DNA of 64,000 nt from Anadara kagoshimensis. Taxonomy: Eukaryota; Mollusca; Bivalvia; Arcoida; Arcidae. A program made the translations under genes and the position numbers. The notes under the pieces were generated by a model. That model did not search any database, was not told the DNA's origin, and saw nothing but the letters and a program-made list of their open reading frames with translations. Shown one piece after another: positions 24,375-39,300 of the stretch; positions within the stretch are counted from its first letter, which is position 1, and every line of letters starts with the position of its first letter. The DNA lies in the NCBI GenBank assembly GCA_021292105.1, contig CM037873.1:16472551-16536550 (forward strand), in the 5' to 3' direction.

Positions 24375-24550
24375 TGATTACACACGTGGCGGGTGTAGCT
24401 AGCTAAACAAGAGGTTCTTACCTTTCCAGAACACCCGGCCTTACTTTCCTGTGGAAGTTTACGTGTCTAACCTAACTTGTCAATTTCAAAGTTTTTATTT
24501 TGCTTCTGGGTTGTGATTCGGACATGGGTTAGTATGTTTGTTTTGACTAT
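24375..24550 (+). mobile_element. 3' end of the recurrent RT retroelement, with the 50-bp tail module
   Basis: Order: ACGTGGCGGGTGTAGCTAGC, TAAACAAGAGGTTCTTACC, CCAGAACACCCGGCC, CTGTGGAAGTTTACGTGTC, AACCTAACTTGTCA. Then comes the terminal module TTTATTTTGCTTCTGGGTTG, TGATTCGGACATGGGTTAGT, ATGTTTGTTTTG. Nearly the same as 55,345-55,525. Only one terminal module is present here. Confidence 0.85.
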
Positions 24551-25160
24551 CCATAATTATTTCAATTTTTATGTCCTGGAAATTGGACAAACTTTTTATT
24601 TTTTTCTGTACACTGTATAAATCATAAAAGAAAATTATGTTTCAAAATTGTTTAATCTTTTGGTGTTGTAAATTTAACATAGACTAATATGTTTGCGCTT
24701 ATTACGAAACGTGTTTTTATTTAACAGCGCTAGACTGCAATTTCGGAATAAAATTTTAATGTATTTCAAATTCTGTTCACCCGCCTTTTACCAACTGATG
24801 GATGCATCTTGGTATATTTTGAACATGTCTGTTCTAGTAATTTAATATTTTGCGATTTTATCTTTGCAAAACAGTAACAGTAAAGTAATATATTTTGAAA
24901 TTTTCTGTTTAAACTGTGTGTACCATTTATCAGAATCATCTTGACCTAAAACTGTTGCGAGATAGAACACATAATACAAATATAAGAACTTTATTATATA
25001 AATACACCCTATAAGGAGCGTATATACAAGTATGATATTTTAATTATAATTATATTATATACATATGACAATAATAAAATAATATATTGTTACAAAACGC
25101 GCATTATAACATAGAAACTGTATGACAATTACCAATGTATGTCGTTGACCAGTGTTAAAA
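24551..25160. other. AT-rich intergenic sequence
   Basis: No recognisable feature; leads into the 60-bp array. Confidence 0.6.
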
Positions 25161-25164
25161 GGAA

Positions 25165-27347
25165 CGACACTCATTGTTTCTGCTAAAATCACATAAAATC
25201 GCTTCAAATATATTTTAAAAATCTTTGAAATTCATTGTTTCTGCTAAAATTACATACAATCGCTTCAAATATATTTTAAAAATTTTTGAAATCCATTGTT
25301 TCTGCTAATTACATACAATCGCTTGAAATATATTTTAAAAATCTTTGGAATCCATTGTTTCTGCTAAAATTACATAAAATCGCTTGGAATATATTTTAAA
25401 AATCTTTGGAATTCATTGTTTATGCTTAAATTACTTACAATCGCTTGAAATAGCGGTATATTTCAAAAATCTTTGGAATTCATTGTTTATGCTAAAATTA
25501 CTTACAATTGCTTGAAATATATTATAAAAATCTTTGGAATTCATTGTTTCTTCTAAATTACTTACAATCGCTTGAAATATGTTCTAAAAAAACTCTTGAA
25601 TCCATTATTTTTGCTAAAATTACATAAAATCGCTTGAAATTTATTCAAAAAATCTTTGGAATCCATTGTTTCTGCTAAAAAGTTACATACACTCGCTTGA
25701 AATATATTCTAAAAATCTTTGGAATTCATTGTTTATGCTTAAATTACTTAAAATCACTTGAAATATATTTTAAAAATCTTTGGAATTCATTGTTTATGCT
25801 TAAATTAGTAGCAATCGCTTGAAATATCTTATACAAATCTTTGGAATACATTGTTTCTGCTAAAATTACATAAAATCGTTTGAAATATATTTTAAAAATA
25901 TTTGGAATCCATTGTTGCTGCTAAAATATATAAAATCGCTTGGAATATATTTTAAATATCTTTGGAATTCATTGTTGTTGCTAAAATTACATACCATCGC
26001 TTGAAATATAATATAACACCCTTTGGAATTCATTGTTTCTGCTAAATTGCTTACAATTGCTTAAAATATATTTTAAAAACCTTTAAATTCATTGTTTCTT
26101 CTAAATTACTTACAATCGCTTGAAATATATTTTGGAAATCTTTGGAATTCTTTGTTTCTGCTAAATTACTTACAATCGCTTGAAATATATAATGAAAACC
26201 TTTGGAATCTATTGTCTCTGCTAAAATTACTTACAATCGCTTGAAATGTATTTTAAAAATCTTTGGAATTCATTGTCTCTGCAAAAATTACTTACAATCG
26301 CTTGAAATATATTTTGAAAACCTTTGGCATTCATTGTCTCTGCTACAATTACTTACAATCGCTTGAAATATATTTTGAAAACCTTTGGCATTCATTGTCT
26401 CTGCTACAATTACTTACAATCGCTTGAAATGTATTTTAAAAACCTTTGGAATTCTTTGTTTCTGCTAAATTACTTACAATCGCTTGAAAGATATTTTGAA
26501 AATCTTTGGCATTCATTGTCTCTGCTACAATTACTTACAATCGCTTGAAATGTATTTTAAAAATCTTTGGAATTCATTGTTTCTGCTAAAATTACTTACA
26601 ATCGCTTGAAATATATTTAAAAAACCTTTGGAATTCATTGTTTCTGCTAAATTACTTACATTCGCTTGAAATATATTCTACAAATCTTTGGAATTCATTG
26701 TTTCTGCTAAATTACTTACAATCGCTTGAAATATATTTTAAAAACCTTTGGAATTCATTGTTTCTGCTAAAATTACTTACAATCGCTTGAAATATATTCT
26801 AAAAATCTTTGAAATTCATTGTTTCTGCTAAATTACTTACAATCGCTTGAAATAAATTCTACAAAATCTTTGGAATTCATTGTTTCTGCTAAATTACCTA
26901 CAATCGCTTGAAATATATTTAAAAAATCTTTGGAATTCACTTTTGCTGCTAAAATTACATACAATCATTTGAAATGTATTTTGAAAATCTTTGGAATTCA
27001 TTGTTTCTGCTAAAATTACATACAATCATTTAAAATGTATATTGAAAATCTTTGGAATTCATTGTTTTTGCTAAAATTACATGCAATCGTTTCAAATACT
27101 TTTTAAAAACGTTTGGAATTCATGGTTTCTTCTAAAATTGCATACAATCGCTTTTAAAAATATTTAGAATTCATTGTTTCTGCTAAAATTAGATACAATT
27201 GTTTCAAATATATTTTTAGGACCTTTGGAATTCATTGTTTCTGCTAAAATTACATACAATTGTTCCAAATATATATTTAAAAATCTTTGCAATTCAGTGT
27301 TTATCCTAAAATTATTACATACCTTAAAATATATTTTAAAAATCTTT
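25165..27347. repeat. ~60-bp satellite array, about 36 copies
   Basis: The unit combines CTTTGGAATTCATTGTTTCT, GCTAAAATTACTTACAATCG and CTTGAAATATATTTTAAAAAT, with a period of 58-61 bp because single bases come and go. The centre (about 26,200-26,800) is the most uniform, including a variant with GGCATTCATTGTCTCTGCTAC repeated several times. Both edges are more diverged, as expected where unequal exchange is rarer. It ends directly against the 99-bp satellite at about 27,347. Confidence 0.95.
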
Positions 27348-30300
27348 AAAAATTTTGATTTAGACATGATTGGTATGTTTGCGTTACTTTGCTCTAGGAT
27401 TGTAATTTGCACCACTTGGATAGGTATTTTAGTTTTTTCTTCTCTTTGGGATATGATTTGTACATGGATTGGTATGTTTGCGTACTTTGCTCTAGGATTG
27501 TAATTTGCACCACTTGGATAGATATTTTAGTTTTTCCTTCTCTTTGGGATATGATTTGTACATGGATAGATATGTTTAAGTTACTTTGCTCTAGGATTGT
27601 AATTTGCACCACTTGGATAGGTATTTTAGTTTTTCCTTCTCTTTGGGATATGATTTGTACATGGATAGGTATGTTTAAGTTACTTTGCTCTAGGATTGTA
27701 ATTTGCACAACTTGGGAAGGTATTTTAGTTTTTTCTTCTCTTTGGGATATGATTTGTACATGTATTGGTATGTTTGCGTTACTTTGCTCTAGGATTGTAA
27801 TTTCCACCACTTAGATAGGTATTTTAGTTTTTCCTTCTCTTTGGGATATGACTTGTACATGCGTTACTTTGCTCTAGGATTGTAATTTGCACCACTTGGG
27901 TAGGTATTTTAGTTTTTTCTTCTCTTTGGGATATGATTTGTACATGTATTGGTATGTTTCCGTTACTTTGCTCTAGGATTGTATTTTGCACCACTTGGAA
28001 AGGTATTTAAGTTTTTCCTTCTCTTTGGGATATGATTTGGACATGGATTGGTATGTTTGCGTTACTTTGCTCTAGGGTTGTAATTTGTACCACTTCGATA
28101 GGTATTTAAGTTTTTCCTTCTCTTTGGGATATGATTTGGACATGGATTGGTATGTTTGCGTTACTTTGCTCTAGGGTTGTAATTTGTACCACTTCGATAG
28201 GTATTTTAGTTTTTCCTTCTCTTTGGGATATGATTTGTACATGTATTGGTATGTTTCCGTTACTTTGCTCTAGGATTGTAATTTGCACCACTCGGATAGG
28301 TATTTTAGTTTTTCCTTCTCTTTGGGATATGATTTGTACATGGATTGGTATGTTTGCGTTACTTTGCTCTAGGGTTGTAATTTGTACCACTTCGATAGGT
28401 ATTTTAGTTTTTCCTTTTCTTTGGGATATGATTTGTACATGGATTGGTATGTTTGCGATACTTTGCTCTAGGATTGTAATTTACACCACTTAGATAGGTA
28501 TTTTAGTTTTTCCTTCTCTTTTGGGATACGATTTGTACATGGATTGGTATGTTTGCGTTACTTTGCTCTAGGATTGTAATTTGCACCACTTGGGTAGGTA
28601 TTTTAGTTTTTTTTCTCTTCGGGATATCATTTGTACATGGATTGGTATGTTTGCGTTACTTTGCTCTAGGATTGTAATTTGCACCACTTTGATAGGTATT
28701 TTAGTTTTTCCTCCTCTTTGGGATATCATTTGTACATGGATTGGTATGTTTGCGTTACTTTGCTCTAGGATTGTAATTTGCACCACTCGGATAGGTATTT
28801 TAGTTTTTCCTCCTCTTTGGGATATGATTTATACATGGATTGGTATGTTTGCGTTACTTTGATCTAGGATTGTAATTTGCACTACTTGGATAGGTATTTT
28901 AGTTTTTTCTTCTCTTTGCGATATGATTTGGACATGGATTGGTATGTTTGCGTTACTTTGCTCTAGGGTTGTAATTTGTACCACTTTGATAGTTATTTTA
29001 GTTTTTCCTTCTCTTTGGGATATGATTTGTACATGGATTGGTATGTTTGCGTTACTTTGCTCTAGGATTGTAATTTGCACCACTTGGATAGGTATTTTAG
29101 TTTTTCCTTCTCTTTGGGATATGATTTGTACATGGATTGGTATGTTTGCGTTACTTTGCTCTAGGATTGTAATTTGCACCACTTGGATAGGTATTTTAGT
29201 TTTTCCTTCTCTTTGGGATATGATTTAGACATGGATTGGTATGTTTGCGTTACTTTGATCTAGGATTGTAATTTGCAACACTTGGATAGGTATTTTAGTT
29301 TTTCCTTCTCTTTCGGATATGATTTGTACATGGATAGGTATGTTTAAGTTACTTTGTTCTAGGATTGTAATTTGCACCACGTTGGTAGGTATTTTAGTTT
29401 TTTCTTCTCTTTGGGATATGATTTGTACATGGATTGATATGTTTGCGTTACTTTGCTCTAGGATTGTAATTTGCACTACTTGATAGGTATTTTAGTTTTC
29501 CTTCTCTTTGGGGATATGATTTGTACATGGATAGGTATGTTTAAGTTACTTTGCTCTAGGATTGTAATTTGCACCACTTGGGTAGGTATTTTAGTTTTTT
29601 CTTCTCTTTGGGATATGATTTGTACATGTATTGGTATGTTTGCGTTACTTTGCTCTAGGATTGTAATTTGCACCACTTAGATAGGTATTTAAGTTTTTCC
29701 TTCTCTTTGCGATATGATTTGGACATGAATTGGTATGTTGCGTTACTTTGCTCTAGGATTGTAATTTGCACCACTTGGATAGGTATTTTAGTTTTTCCTT
29801 CTCTTTGGGATATGATTTGTACATGGATTGGTATGTTTGCGATACTTTGCTCTAGGATTGTAATTTGCACCACTTAAATAGGTATTTTAGTTTTTCCTTC
29901 TCTTTGGGATATGATTTGTACATCGATTGGTATGTTTGCGTTACTTTGCTCTAGGATTGTAATTTGCACCACTTGGATAGGCATTTTAGTTCTTCCTTCT
30001 CTTTGGGATATGATTTGGACATGGATTGGTATGTTTGCATTACTTTGCTCTAAGATTGTAATTTGCACCACTCGGATAGGTATTTTAGTTTTTCCTTCTC
30101 TTTGGGATATGATTTGACATGGATTGGTATGTTTGCGTTACTTTGCTCTAAGATTGTAATTTGCACCACTTGGATAGGTATTTTAGTTTTTCTTCTCTTT
30201 GGGATATGATTTGTACATGTATTGGTATGTTTGCGTTTCTTTGCTCTAGGATTGTAATTTGCACCACTTGATAGGTATTTTAGTTTTTCCTTCTCTTTGG

Positions 30301-33300
30301 GATATGATTTGTACATGGATAGGTATGTTTAAGTTACTTTGCTCTAGGATTGTAATTTGCACCACTTGGGTAGGTATTTTAGTTTTTTCTTCTCTTTGGG
30401 ATATTATTTGTACATGTATTGGTATGTTTGCGTTACTTTGCTCTAGGATTGTAATTTGCACCACTTAGATAGGTATTTTAGTTTTTCCTTCTCTTTGGGA
30501 TATGATTTGTACATGGATTGGTATGTTTGCGTTACTTTGCTCTAGGATTGTAATTTACACCACTTGGGTAGGTATTTTAGTTTTTTCTTCTCTTCGGGAT
30601 ATGATTTGTACATGTATTGGTATGTTTGCGTTACTTTGCTCTAGGATTGTATTTTGCATCACTTGGAAAGGTATTTTAGTTTTTCCTTCTCTTTGGGATA
30701 TGATTTGGACATGGATTAGTATGTTTGCGTTACTTTGCTCTAGGATTGTAATTTGCACCACTTGGAAAGGTATTTTAGTTTTTCCTTCTCTTTGGGATAT
30801 GATTTGTACATGGATAGGTATGTTTGCGTTACTTTGCTCTAAGATTGTAATTTGCACCACTCCGATAGGTATTTTAGTTTTTCCTTCTCTTTGGGATATG
30901 ATTTGGACATGGATTGGTTTGTTTGCGTTACTTTGATCTAGGGTTGTAATTTGCACCACTTGGATAGGTATTTTAGTTTTTCCTTCTCTTTGGGATATGA
31001 TTTGTACATGGATAGGTATGTTTAAGTTACTTTGTTCTAGGATTGTAATTTGCACCACGTTGGTAGGTATTTTAGTTTTTTCTTCTCTTTGGGATATGAT
31101 TTGTACATGGATTGATATGTTTGCGTTACTTTGCTCTAGGATTGTAATTTGCACTACTTTGATAGGTATTTTAGTTTTTCCTTCTCTTTGGGGATATGAT
31201 TTGTACATGGATAGGTATGTTTAAGTTACTTTGCTCTAGGATTGTAATTTGCACCACTTGGGTAGGTATTTTAGTTTTTTCTTCTCTTTGGGATATGATT
31301 TGTACATGTATTGGTATGTTTGCGTTACTTTGCTCTAGGATTGTAATTTGCACCACTTAGATAGGTATTTTAGTTTTTCCTTCTCTTTGGGATATGATTT
31401 GTACATGGATTGGTATGTTGCGTTACTTTGCTCTAGGATTGTAATTTGCACTACTTTGATAGGTATTTTAGTTTTTCCTTCTCTTTGGGATATGATTTGT
31501 ACATGGATAGGTATGTTTAAGTTACTTTGCTCTAGGATTGTAATTTGCACCACTTGGGTAGGTATTTTAGTTTTTTCTTCTCTTTGGGATATGATTTGTA
31601 CATGTATTGGTATGTTTGCGTTACTTTGCTCTAGGATTGTAATTTGCACCACTTAGATAGGTATTTAAGTTTTTGCTTCTCTTTGCGATATGATTTGGAC
31701 ATGGATTGGTATGTTTGCGTTACTTTGCTCTAGGATTGTAATTTGCACCACTTGGATAGGTATTTTAGTTTTTCCTTCTCTTTGGGATATGATTTGTACA
31801 TGGATTGGTATGTTTGCGTTACTTTGCTCTAGGATTGTAATTTGCACTACTTTGATAGGTATTTTAGTTTTTCCTTCTCTTTGGGGATATGATTTGTACA
31901 TGGATAGGTATGTTTAAGTTACTTTGCTCTAGGATTGTAATTTGCACCACTTGGGTAGGTATTTTAGTTTTTTCTTCTCTTTGGGATATGATTTGTACAT
32001 GTATTGGTATGTTTGCGTTACTTTGCTCTAGGATTGTAATTTGCACCACTTAGATAGGTATTTAAGTTTTTCCTTCTCTTTGCGATATGATTTGGACATG
32101 GATTGGTATGTTTGCGTTACTTTGCTCTAGGATTGTAATTTGCACCACTTGGATAGGTATTTTAGTTTTTCCTTCTCTTTGGGATATGATTTGTACATGG
32201 ATTGGTATGTTTGCGATACTTTGCTCTAGGATTGTAATTTGCACCACTTAAATAGGTATTTTAGTTTTTCCTTCTCTTTGGGGATATGATTTGTACATGG
32301 ATTGGTATGTTTGCGTTACTTGTTCTAGGATTGTAATTTGCACCACTTGGATAGGCATTTTAGTTCTTCCTTCTCTTTGGGATATGATTTGGACATGGAT
32401 TGGTATGTTTGCATTACTTTGCTCTAAGATTGTAATTTGCACCACTCGGATAGGTATTTTAGTTTTTCCTTCTCTTTGGGATATGATTTGTACATGGATT
32501 GATATGTTTGCGTTACTTTGCTCTAGGATTGTAATTTGCACTACTTTGATAGGTATTTTAGTTTTTCCTTCTCTTTGGGATATGATTTGTACATGGATAG
32601 GTATGTTTAAGTTACTTTGCTCTAGGATTGTAATTTGCACCACTTGGGTAGGTATTTTAGTTTTTTCTTCTCTTTGGGATATGATTTGTACATGTATTGG
32701 TATGTTTGCGTTACTTTGCTCTAGGATTGTAATTTGCACCACTTAGATAGGTATTTAAGTTTTTCCTTCTCTTTGCGATATGATTTGGACATGGATTGGT
32801 ATGTTTGCGTTACTTTGCTCTAGGATTGTAAATTGCACCACTTGGATAGGTATTTTAGTTTTTCCTTCTCTTTGGGATATGATTTGTACATGGATTGGTA
32901 TGTTTGCGTTACTTTGCTCTAGGATTGTAATTTGCACTACTTTGATAGGTATTTTAGTTTTTCCTTCTCTTTGGGGATATGATTTGTACATGGATAGGTA
33001 TGTTTAAGTTACTTTGCTCTAGGATTGTAATTTGCACCACTTGGGTAGGTATTTTAGTTTTTTCTTCTCTTTGGGATATGATTTTACATGTATTGGTATG
33101 TTTGCGTTACTTTGCTCTAGGATTGTAATTTGCACCACTTAGATAGGTATTTAAGTTTTTGCTTCTCTTTGCGATATGATTTGGACATCGATTGGTATGT
33201 TTGCGTTACTTTGCTCTAGGATTGTAATTTGCACCACTTGGATAGGTATTTTAGTTTTTCCTTCTCTTTGGGATATGATTTGTACATGGATTGGTATGTT

Positions 33301-36300
33301 TGCGTTACTTTGCTCTAGGATTGTAATTTGCACTACTTTGATAGGTATTTTAGTTTTTCCTTCTCTTTGGGGATATGATTTGTACATGGATAGGTATGTT
33401 TAAGTTACTTTGCTCTAGGATTGTAATTTGCACCTCTTGGGTAGGTATTTTAGTTTTTTCTTCTCTTTGGGATATGATTTGTACATGTATTGGTATGTTT
33501 GCGTTACTTTGCTCTAGGATTGTAATTTGCACCACTTAGATAGGTATTTAAGTTTTTCCTTCTCTTTGCGATATGATTTGGACATGGATTGGTATGTTTG
33601 CGTTACTTTGCTCTAGGATTGTAATTTGCACCACTTCGATAGGTATTTTAGTTTTTCCTTCTCTTTGGGATATGATTTGTACATGGATTGGTATGTTTGC
33701 GATACTTTTCTCTAGGATTGTAATTTGCACCACTTAAATAGGTATTTTAGTTTTTCCTTCTCTTTGGGATATGATTTGTACATGGATTGGTATGTTTGCG
33801 TTACTTTGTTCTAGGATTGTAATTTGCACCACTTGGATAGGCATTTTAGTTCTTCCTTCTCTTTGGGATATGATTTGGACATGGATTGGTATGTTTGCAT
33901 TACTTTGCTCTAAGATTGTAATTTGCACCACTCGGATAGGTATTTTAGTTTTTCCTTCTCTTTGGGATATGATTTAGACATGGATTGGTATGTTTGCGTT
34001 ACTTTGCTCTAAGATTGTAATTTGCACCACTTGGATAGGTATTTTAGTTTTTTCTTCTCTTTGGGATATGATTTGTACATGTATTGGTATGTTTGCGTTT
34101 CTTTGCTCTAGGATTGTAATTTGCACCACTTGGATAGGTATTTTAGTTTTTCCTTCTCTTTGGGATATGATTTGTACATGGATAGGTATGTTTAAGTTAC
34201 TTTGCTCTAGGATTGTAATTTGCACCACTTGGGTAGGTATTTTAGTTTTTTCTTCTCTTTGGGATATTATTTGTACATGTATTGGTATGTTTGCGTTACT
34301 TTGCTCTAGGATTGTAATTTGCACCACTTAGATAGGTATTTTAGTTTTTCCTTCTCTTTGGGATATGATTTGTACATGGATTGGTATGTTTGCGTTACTT
34401 TGCTCTAGGATTGTAATTTACCACTTGGGTAGGTATTTTAGTTTTTCTTCTCTTCGGGATATGATTTGTACATGTATGGTATGTTTGCGTTACTTTGCTC
34501 TAGGATTGTATTTGCATCACTTGGAAAGGTATTTTAGTTTTTCCTTCTCTTTGGGATATGATTTGGACATGGATTAGTATGTTTGCGTTACTTTGCTCTA
34601 GGATTGTAATTTGCACCACTTGGATAGGTATTTAAGTTTTTCCTTCTCTTTGGGATATGATTTGGACATGGATTGGTATGTTTGCGTTACTTTACTCTAG
34701 GATTGTAATTTGCACCACTTGGATAGGTATTTTAGCCTTCTCTTTGGGATATGATTTGTACATGGATTAGTATGTTTGCGTTACTTTGCTCTAAGATTGT
34801 AATTTGCACCACTTGGATAGGTATTTAAGTTTTTCCTTCTCTTTGGGATATGATTTGGACATGGATTGGTATGTTTGCGTTACTTTGCTCTAGGGTTGTA
34901 ATTTGTACCACTTCGATAGGTATTTAAGTTTTTCCTTCTCTTTGGGATATGATTTGGACATGGATTGGTATGTTTGCGTTACTTTGCTCTAGGGTTGTAA
35001 TTTGTACCACTTCGATAGGTATTTTAGTTTTTCCTTCTCTTTGGGATATGATTTGTACATGTATTGGTATGTTTCCGTTACTTTGCTCTAGGATTGTAAT
35101 TTGCACCACTCGGATAGGTATTTTAGTTTTTCCTTCTCTTTGGGATATGATTTGTACATGGATTGGTATGTTTGCGTTACTTTGCTCTAGGATTGTAATT
35201 TGCACCACTTGGATAGGTATTTAAGTTTTTCCTTCTCTTTGGGATATGATTTGGACATGGATTGGTATGTTTGCGTTACTTTGCTCTAGGGTTGTAATTT
35301 GTACCACTTCGATAGGTATTTTAGTTTTTCCTTTTCTTTGGGATATGATTTGTACATGGATTGGTATGTTTGCGATACTTTGCTCTAGGATTGTAATTTA
35401 CACCACTTAGATAGGTATTTTAGTTTTTCCTTCTCTTTGGGATACGATTTGTACATGGATTGGTATGTTTGCGTTACTTTGCTCTAGGATTGTAATTTGC
35501 ACCACTTGGGTAGGTATTTTAGTTTTTTTTCTCTTCGGGATATCATTTGTACATGGATTGGTATGTTTGCGTTACTTTGCTCTAGGATTGTAATTTGCAC
35601 CACTTTGATAGGTATTTTAGTTTTTCCTCCTCTTTGGGATATCATTTGTACATGGATTGGTATGTTTGCGTTACTTTGCTCTAGGATTGTAATTTGCACC
35701 ACTCGGATAGGTATTTTAGTTTTTCCTCCTCTTTGGGATATGATTTGTACATGGATTCGTTTGTTTGCGTTACTCTGCTCTAGGATTGTAATTTGCACAA
35801 CTTGGATAGGTATTTTAGTTTTTCCTTCTCTTTGGGATATGAATTGGACATAGATTGGTATCTTTGCGTTACTATGCTCTATGATTGTAATTTGCACCAC
35901 TTGGATAGGTATTTTAGTTTTTCCTTCTCTTTTGGGATATGATTTGGACATAGATTGGTATGTTTGCGTTACTATGCTCTAGGATTGTAATTTGCACAAC
36001 TCTGATAGGTATTTTAGTTTTTCCTTCTCTTTGGGATATGATTTGGACATAGATTGGTATGTTTGCGTTACTTTGCTCTAGGATTGTAATTTGCATCACT
36101 TAGATAGGTATTTAGTTTTTCCTTTTCGTGGGTATGATTTGTACATGGATTGGTATGTTTGCTTTACGTTGCTCTAGGATTGTAATTTGCACCACTTGGG
36201 TAGGTATTTTAGTTTTTCCTTCTCTTTGGGATATGAATTGTACATGGATTGGTATGTTTGCGTAACTTTTCTCTAGAATTGTAATTTGCACCACTTAGTT

Positions 36301-39300
36301 AGGTATTTTAGCTTTTCTTCTCTTTATGATATGATTTGGACATGGATTGGTATGTTTGCGCTACTTGCTCCAGGATTGTAATTTGCACCATTGGATAGGT
36401 ATTTTAGTTTTCCTTCTCTTTGGGATATGATTTAGACATGGATTATTTGTTTGCGTTACTTTGCTCTAAGATTGTAATTTGCACCACTTGGATAGGTATT
36501 TTAGTTTTATTTCTCTTTGGGATATGATTTGTACATGGATTGGTATGTTTGCGTTACTTGCTCTAGGATTGTAATTTGCACCACTTAGATAGGTATTTTA
36601 GTTTTTCCTTTTCTTTGGGATATGATTTGGACATGGATTGGTATGTTTGCGTTACTTTGTTCTAAGATTGTAATTTGCACCACTCGGATAGGTATTTTAG
36701 TTTTTCCTTTTCTTTGGGATATGATTTGGACATGGATTGGTATGTTTGCGTTACTCTGCTCTAGGATTGTAATTTCCACCACTTAGATAGGTATTTTAGT
36801 TTTTCCATCTCTTTGGGATATGATTTGGACATGGATTGGTATGTTTGCTTACGTTGCTCTAGGATTGTAATTTGCACCACTTGGGTAGGTATTTTAGTTT
36901 TTTCTTTCTTTGGGATATGATTTGTACATGGATTGGTATGTTTGCGTTACTTTGCTCAAGGATTGTAATTTGCACCACTTGGATAGGTATTTTAGTTTCC
37001 TTCTCTTTAGGACATGATTTAGACATGGATTGGTATGTTTGCGTTACTTTGCTCTAGGATTGTAATTTGCACCACTTGGATAGGTCTTTTAGTTTTTTCT
37101 TCTCTTTGGATATGATTTGTACATGGATTGGTATGTTTGTGTTACTTTGCTCTAGAATTGTAATTTGCACCACTTGGATAGGTATTTTAATTTGTTTTTT
37201 AGTATGTTTAGATTTATGATTTAGACATGGATTGGTATGTTTGCGTTACTTTGCTCTAGGATTGTAATTTGCACAACTTGGATAGGTATTTTAGTTTTTT
37301 CTTCTCTTTGGGATATGATTTAGACATGGATTGGTATGTTTGCGTTACTTTGCTCTAGAATTGTAATTTGCACCACTTGGATAGGTCTTTTAGTTTTTTC
37401 TTCTCTTTGGGATATGATTTATACATGGATTGGTTGTTTGCGTTACTTTGCTCTAGGATTGTAATTTGCACAACTTGGATAGGTATTTTAGTTTTTCTTC
37501 TCTTTGGGATATGATTTAGACATGGATTGGTATGTTTGCGTTACTTTGCTCTAGAATTGTAATTTGCACCACTTGGATAGGTCTTTTAGTTTTTTCTTCT
37601 CTTTGGGATATGATTTGGACATGGATTGGTATGTTTGCGTTACTTTGCTCTAGGGTTGTAATTTGTACCACTTCGATAGGTATTTAAGTTTTTCCTTCTC
37701 TTTGGGATATGATTGGACATGGATTGGTATGTTTGCGTTACTTTGCTCTAGGGTTGTAATTTGTACCACTTCGATAGGTATTTTAGTTTTTCCTTCTCTT
37801 TGGGATATGATTTGTACATGTATTGGTATGTTTCCGTTACTTTGCTCTAGGATTGTAATTTGCACCACTCGGATAGGTATTTTAGTTTTCCTTCTCTTGG
37901 GATATGATTTGTACATGGATTGGTATGTTTGCGTTACTTTGCTCTAGGATTGTAATTTGCACCACTGGATAGGTATTTAAGTTTTTCCTTCTCTTTGGGA
38001 TATGATTTGGACATGGATTGGTATGTTTGCGTTACTTTGCTCTAGGGTTGTAATTTGTACCACTTCGATAGGTATTTTAGTTTTTCCTTTTCTTTGGGAT
38101 ATGATTTGTACATGGATTGGTATGTTTGCGATACTTTGCTCTAGGATTGTAATTTACACCACTTAGATAGGTATTTTAGTTTTTCCTTCTCTTTGGGATA
38201 CGATTTGTACATGGATTGGTATGTTTGCGTTACTTTGCTCTAGGATTGTAATTTGCACCACTTGGGTAGGTATTTTAGTTTTTTTTTCTCTTCGGGATAT
38301 TTTGTACATGGATTGGTATGTTTGCGTTACTTTGCTCTAGGATTGTAATTTGCACCACTTTGATAGGTATTTTAGTTTTCCTCCTCTTTGGGATATCATT
38401 TGTACATGGATTGGTATGTTTGCGTTACTTGCTCTAGGATTGTAATTTGCACCACTCGGATAGGTTATTTTAGTTTTTCTCCTCTTTGGGATATTATTTG
38501 TACATGGATTCGTTTGTTTGCGTTACTCTGCTCTAGGATTGTAATTTGCACACTTGGATAGGTATTTTAGTTTTTCCTTCTCTTTGGGATATGATTGGAC
38601 ATAGATTGGTATCTTTGCGTTACTAGCTCTATGATTGTAATTTGCACCACTTGGATAGGTATTTTAGTTTTTCCTTCTCTTTTGGATATGATTTGGACAT
38701 AGATTGGTATGTTTGCGTTACTATGCTCTAGGATTGTAATTTGCACACTCTGATAGGTATTTTAGTTTTTCCTTCTCTTTGGGATATGATTTGGACATAG
38801 ATTGGTATGTTTGCGTTACTTTGCTCTAGGATTGTAATTTGCATCACTTAGATAGGTATTTTAGTTTTTCCTTTTCGTTGGGATATGATTTGTACATGGA
38901 TTGGTATGTTTGCTTACGTGCTCTAGGATTGTAATTTGCACCACTTGGGTAGGTATTTTAGTTTTTCCTTCTCTTTGGGATATGAATTGTACATGGATTG
39001 GTATGTTTGCGTAACTTTTCTCTAGAATTGTAATTTGCACCACTTAGTTAGGTATTTTAGCTTTTTCTTCTCTTTATGATATGATTTGGACATGGATTGG
39101 TATGTTTGCGCTACATTGCTCCAGGATTGTAATTTGCACCATTTGGATAGGTATTTAGTTTTCCTTCTCTTTGGGATATGATTTAGACATGGATTAGTTT
39201 GTTTGCGTTACTTTGCTCTAAGATTGTAATTTGCACCACTTGGATAGGTATTTTAGTTTTATCTTCTCTTTGGGATTGATTTGTACATGGATTGGTATGT

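Noticed and set aside
24224..24406. 60-codon plus-strand frame ending THVAGVAS
   Set aside because: Its end is the 3' UTR of the RT retroelement and the upstream part has no protein character.
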